Shown here: one piece after another, positions 5,593 to 7,230 of the stretch
How the letters are laid out: each line of letters starts with the position of its first letter
How positions within the stretch are numbered: position 1 is the stretch's first letter
Origin: Nitrospinota bacterium
GTDB taxonomy: Bacteria > Nitrospinota > Nitrospinia > UBA9942
NCBI GenBank assembly: GCA_016200365.1
Contig: JACQEW010000222.1
Coordinates: forward strand, 1 to 7,230
Direction of reading: 5' to 3'
Length of the DNA stretch: 7,230 nt
Made by a program: the position numbers and the translations under genes
Notes under the pieces: generated by a model
Seen by the model: only the letters and a program-made list of their open reading frames with translations
Database searches by the model: none
Told to the model about the DNA's origin: nothing

Positions 5593-5680
5593 AAGGAGAA
5601 GGGGAGAAGAAGATGGAGAAATGGAGAGATAATAAATCAGATTCTTTTTTCTCCTTTTCTCCATTTTCTCCGTTCTCCTT
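5593..5680. repeat. Long imperfect GGAGAA-type inverted repeat between nuoN and pyrF
   Basis: Seen: the left arm (5593-5626) is a series of GGAGAA-like units, and the right arm (5647-5680) reads as TTCTCC-like units. The complement of the right arm starts AAGGAGAACGGAGAAAATGG and pairs with most of the left arm, allowing a few bulges. The spacer is about 20 bases. On the minus strand it begins 36 bases after the nuoN stop and is followed by a short T-run (5585-5589), so the RNA hairpin could also work as a terminator or processing site. It fills most of the 143-base gap. Confidence 0.6.
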
Positions 5681-5716
5681 AATCTTTTTCATTTGTTCTT
5701 TTTGTAATACCACTAT

Positions 5717-7230
5717 TTAAAATGAAAGAAAGGATTGCTGTGCCATTGCGATATAGGCAGATGGAAAGAGACCTAAGCGTAATACTCCGTATGCAGCGAT
5801 AATCAGGGCTATAACCATAGCAGGGGAGAAGGCGAGGCTGACTCCCGACTCCCGACTCCCGACTCCCGACTCCTGCATATACATTGCTATGGTTATTCTC
5901 AGATAATAGTAAACGGATATTACACTGTTTATCACGCCTATAATTGCAAGACCGATATAGCCCGATTTTATTGCAGCGGAAAATATGTAAAATTTTCCCA
6001 TGAAGCCCGCTGTAGGTGGTATACCGGCAAGTGAGAACAGGAACAGGCTCATGGCTGCGGCGGCGAGGGGGTGTCGGGATGCAAGCCCTGTATAGTCTTT
6101 TATATTGACCCTCTCTTCACCTTTACCTCCAACTACTGTGATTATTCCAAAGGCACCTATGTTCATAAATGTATATGCCAGCATGTAGTATAAAATACCA
6201 GCAATACCGAGCTCATTGGTTGATACAAATGCCACCAATATATAGCCTGCATGGGCAATGCTCGAATATGCGAGCATCCTCTTTACATTATCCTGCACGA
6301 GGGCAATTACATTCCCTACAGTCATTGTAAGGGCTGCAAGTATCCAGATGAGATCAATCCATACACCCTGCAGTGTCGGGAGTGCCTCAAAAAATACTCT
6401 TGCAAATGCTGCAAAGGCTGCCGCCTTTGGTCCTGCAGACATAAAGGCTGTTATCGGCGATGGAGCGCCTTCGTATACATCAGGGGTCCACATATGAAAG
6501 GGTACAGAGGCGATTTTAAAGCCGAACCCTATTACCAGAAGAACCATTCCCATTATGAGTATAGGGCTTCCAAAGCTGCTCTCCGATATGAAGTCGGCTA
6601 TACCCTTGAGGTTAGTAGTGCCTGTGGCTCCGTAGAGAAGCGCCATTCCATAAAGGAGAAATCCTGTTGCAAACGAGCCGAGGAGAAAATACTTTAAAGA
6701 CGATTCGTTGGATACCTGTCTCTTTCTCGTGTATCCTGCCAGCACATAGAGGCTTATGGACATCAGCTCGACCCCCATAAATACTACAATCAGGTCTGCA
6801 GCGCCTGCCATAAGCATCATACCTATTGTGGCAAAGAGGAGAAGGGCGAAATATTCGCCGTGATTAATCTCCTCGTCTTTAACATATTTTATGGAAATGA
6901 GGATTGTAAGCCCTGTGCCGAGGAGAAAAATCAATTTAAAGAAACGGGAATAATTATCCACAACCCATAAACTGTTAAAGGAATACTCCGGAGGCGTCAG
7001 GCTCCCGGCTGAATGCTGAAAAAACACCATAATTGCAGCGAATGCCACACCCATGAGGCTTATATAGCCTATGTGGTCTAATCCCCCCTTAATCCCCCCT
7101 TTGACCTCCCCTTTATCCCCTCCTTTTAAAGGAGGGGAAGGGGAGGTCGTAAAGGGGGAGAGGGGGGTTTTAAAGACCTGCAAAAGCAGAACCAGCATTG
7201 CAAAGATTGTCAGGACAATCTCAGGATATA
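5717..7230 (-). CDS. nuoN: NADH-quinone oxidoreductase subunit N (NuoN), 5' end beyond the window
   Basis: Antiporter-like membrane subunit of complex I that carries one proton channel in the inner membrane. Seen (numbering from the methionine at 7198): many hydrophobic helices, E144 in GVELMSISLYVL, K228 in GFGFKIASVPFHMWTPDVYE, GAPSPITAF and K258 in SAGPKAAAF. These are the conserved channel glutamate and lysines of the family. The ATG at 7198 is not the true start: the frame stays open to the window edge and encodes YPEIVLTIFA, the rest of the first helix, so the gene is 5'-partial here. Two repeat-encoded inserts are present: residues 11-40 (P/K/G-rich) between helices 1 and 2, and 443-453 (ESGVGSRESGV) before the last helix. 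Both sit in loops, so the core looks intact. As nuoN is usually last in the nuo operon, nuoM is expected just outside the window. Confidence 0.96.
   Translation of the reverse strand, partial: YPEIVLTIFAMLVLLLQVFKTPLSPFTTSPSPPLKGGDKGEVKGGIKGGLDHIGYISLMGVAFAAIMVFFQHSAGSLTPPEYSFNSLWVVDNYSRFFKLIFLLGTGLTILISIKYVKDEEINHGEYFALLLFATIGMMLMAGAADLIVVFMGVELMSISLYVLAGYTRKRQVSNESSLKYFLLGSFATGFLLYGMALLYGATGTTNLKGIADFISESSFGSPILIMGMVLLVIGFGFKIASVPFHMWTPDVYEGAPSPITAFMSAGPKAAAFAAFARVFFEALPTLQGVWIDLIWILAALTMTVGNVIALVQDNVKRMLAYSSIAHAGYILVAFVSTNELGIAGILYYMLAYTFMNIGAFGIITVVGGKGEERVNIKDYTGLASRHPLAAAAMSLFLFSLAGIPPTAGFMGKFYIFSAAIKSGYIGLAIIGVINSVISVYYYLRITIAMYMQESGVGSRESGVSLAFSPAMVIALIIAAYGVLRLGLFPSAYIAMAQQSFLSF
5840..5874 (-). 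repeat. 7-bp tandem repeat (GACTCCC) inside nuoN
   Basis: Seen on the plus strand: four exact GACTCCC units at 5840-5867 and a fifth, GACTCCT, at 5868-5874. On the coding strand it reads GGGAGTC repeated and encodes ESGVGSRESGV just before the last transmembrane segment. Because 7 is not a multiple of 3, gain or loss of one unit would shift the frame of the last ~40 residues. Confidence 0.85.
7079..7168 (-). repeat. 90-bp nested palindrome inside nuoN
   Basis: Seen on the plus strand: inner arms CCCCTCCTTT (7117-7126) and AAAGGAGGGG (7128-7137) with a one-base centre, and outer arms GACCTCCCC (7103-7111) and GGGGAGGTC (7140-7148). All four are perfect. Beyond them, C-rich runs (7083-7102) face G-rich runs (7151-7167). 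It encodes NuoN residues 11-40 (30 codons, frame kept) in the loop after the first helix. The core resembles the pyrF insert at 5133-5177. Confidence 0.85.

Noticed and set aside
5258..5682. Plus-strand open frames across the pyrF 5' half
   Set aside because: They are antisense to a clear pyrF, owe their length to the C/G-rich repeats, and their proline/arginine-rich products do not resemble proteins.
6251..6697. Plus-strand cysteine-rich open frame inside nuoN
   Set aside because: It is antisense to highly conserved NuoN sequence. Its cysteines arise from the complement of alanine and hydrophobic codons and not from a zinc-finger pattern.
7196..7198. ATG at 7198 as the true start of nuoN
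   Set aside because: The frame is open to the window edge and encodes YPEIVLTIFA, which completes the typical first helix of NuoN. The start is outside the window.

Overview
The window comes from a Gram-negative bacterium. It carries a lipid A biosynthesis gene (lpxB), the UMP biosynthesis gene pyrF, and the 3' part of nuoN, which encodes a proton-pumping subunit of respiratory complex I. I cannot name the genus. The mix of core genes studded with dispersed palindromic repeats, a VapBC module and low-GC accessory DNA fits an environmental lineage such as Nitrospirota or Desulfobacterota, but that is only an impression.

Left third (about 1-2900): AT-rich accessory DNA. A 222-aa HNH-type zinc endonuclease gene lies on the minus strand (48-716). 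Just upstream of it is what looks like the decayed C-terminal end of another minus-strand gene (726-896). Divergently, from an extended -10 promoter near 975, two plus-strand reading frames run in the same frame: a 202-aa helical protein (1059-1667) and a 349-aa PD-(D/E)XK nuclease-like protein (1782-2831). The 114 bases between them are fully open in that same frame and read like protein, with no usable start codon. The simplest reading is one 590-aa nuclease gene broken by a single TAA codon. With the HNH gene it forms a candidate, uncharacterised nuclease or defence locus.

Middle (2887-3580): a VapBC-type toxin-antitoxin operon. It has a 57-aa antitoxin, a complete PIN-domain toxin 3 bases downstream, and an upstream 13-bp direct repeat that may be the operator.

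Right half (3615-7230): lpxB on plus, then pyrF and nuoN on minus. lpxB and pyrF are convergent and overlap by 12 bases at their 3' ends. nuoN continues past the right edge of the window.

The striking feature of the right half is that all three core genes carry palindromic or tandem repeats inside their coding sequence that preserve the reading frame: one in lpxB, two in pyrF and two in nuoN. A further long inverted repeat lies between pyrF and nuoN. Removing the two pyrF inserts restores a typical PyrF length, and both fall in loops on the side of the TIM barrel away from the active site. This resembles the protein-coding palindromic elements known from Rickettsia and suggests repeat families that spread through this genome and are tolerated within essential proteins.
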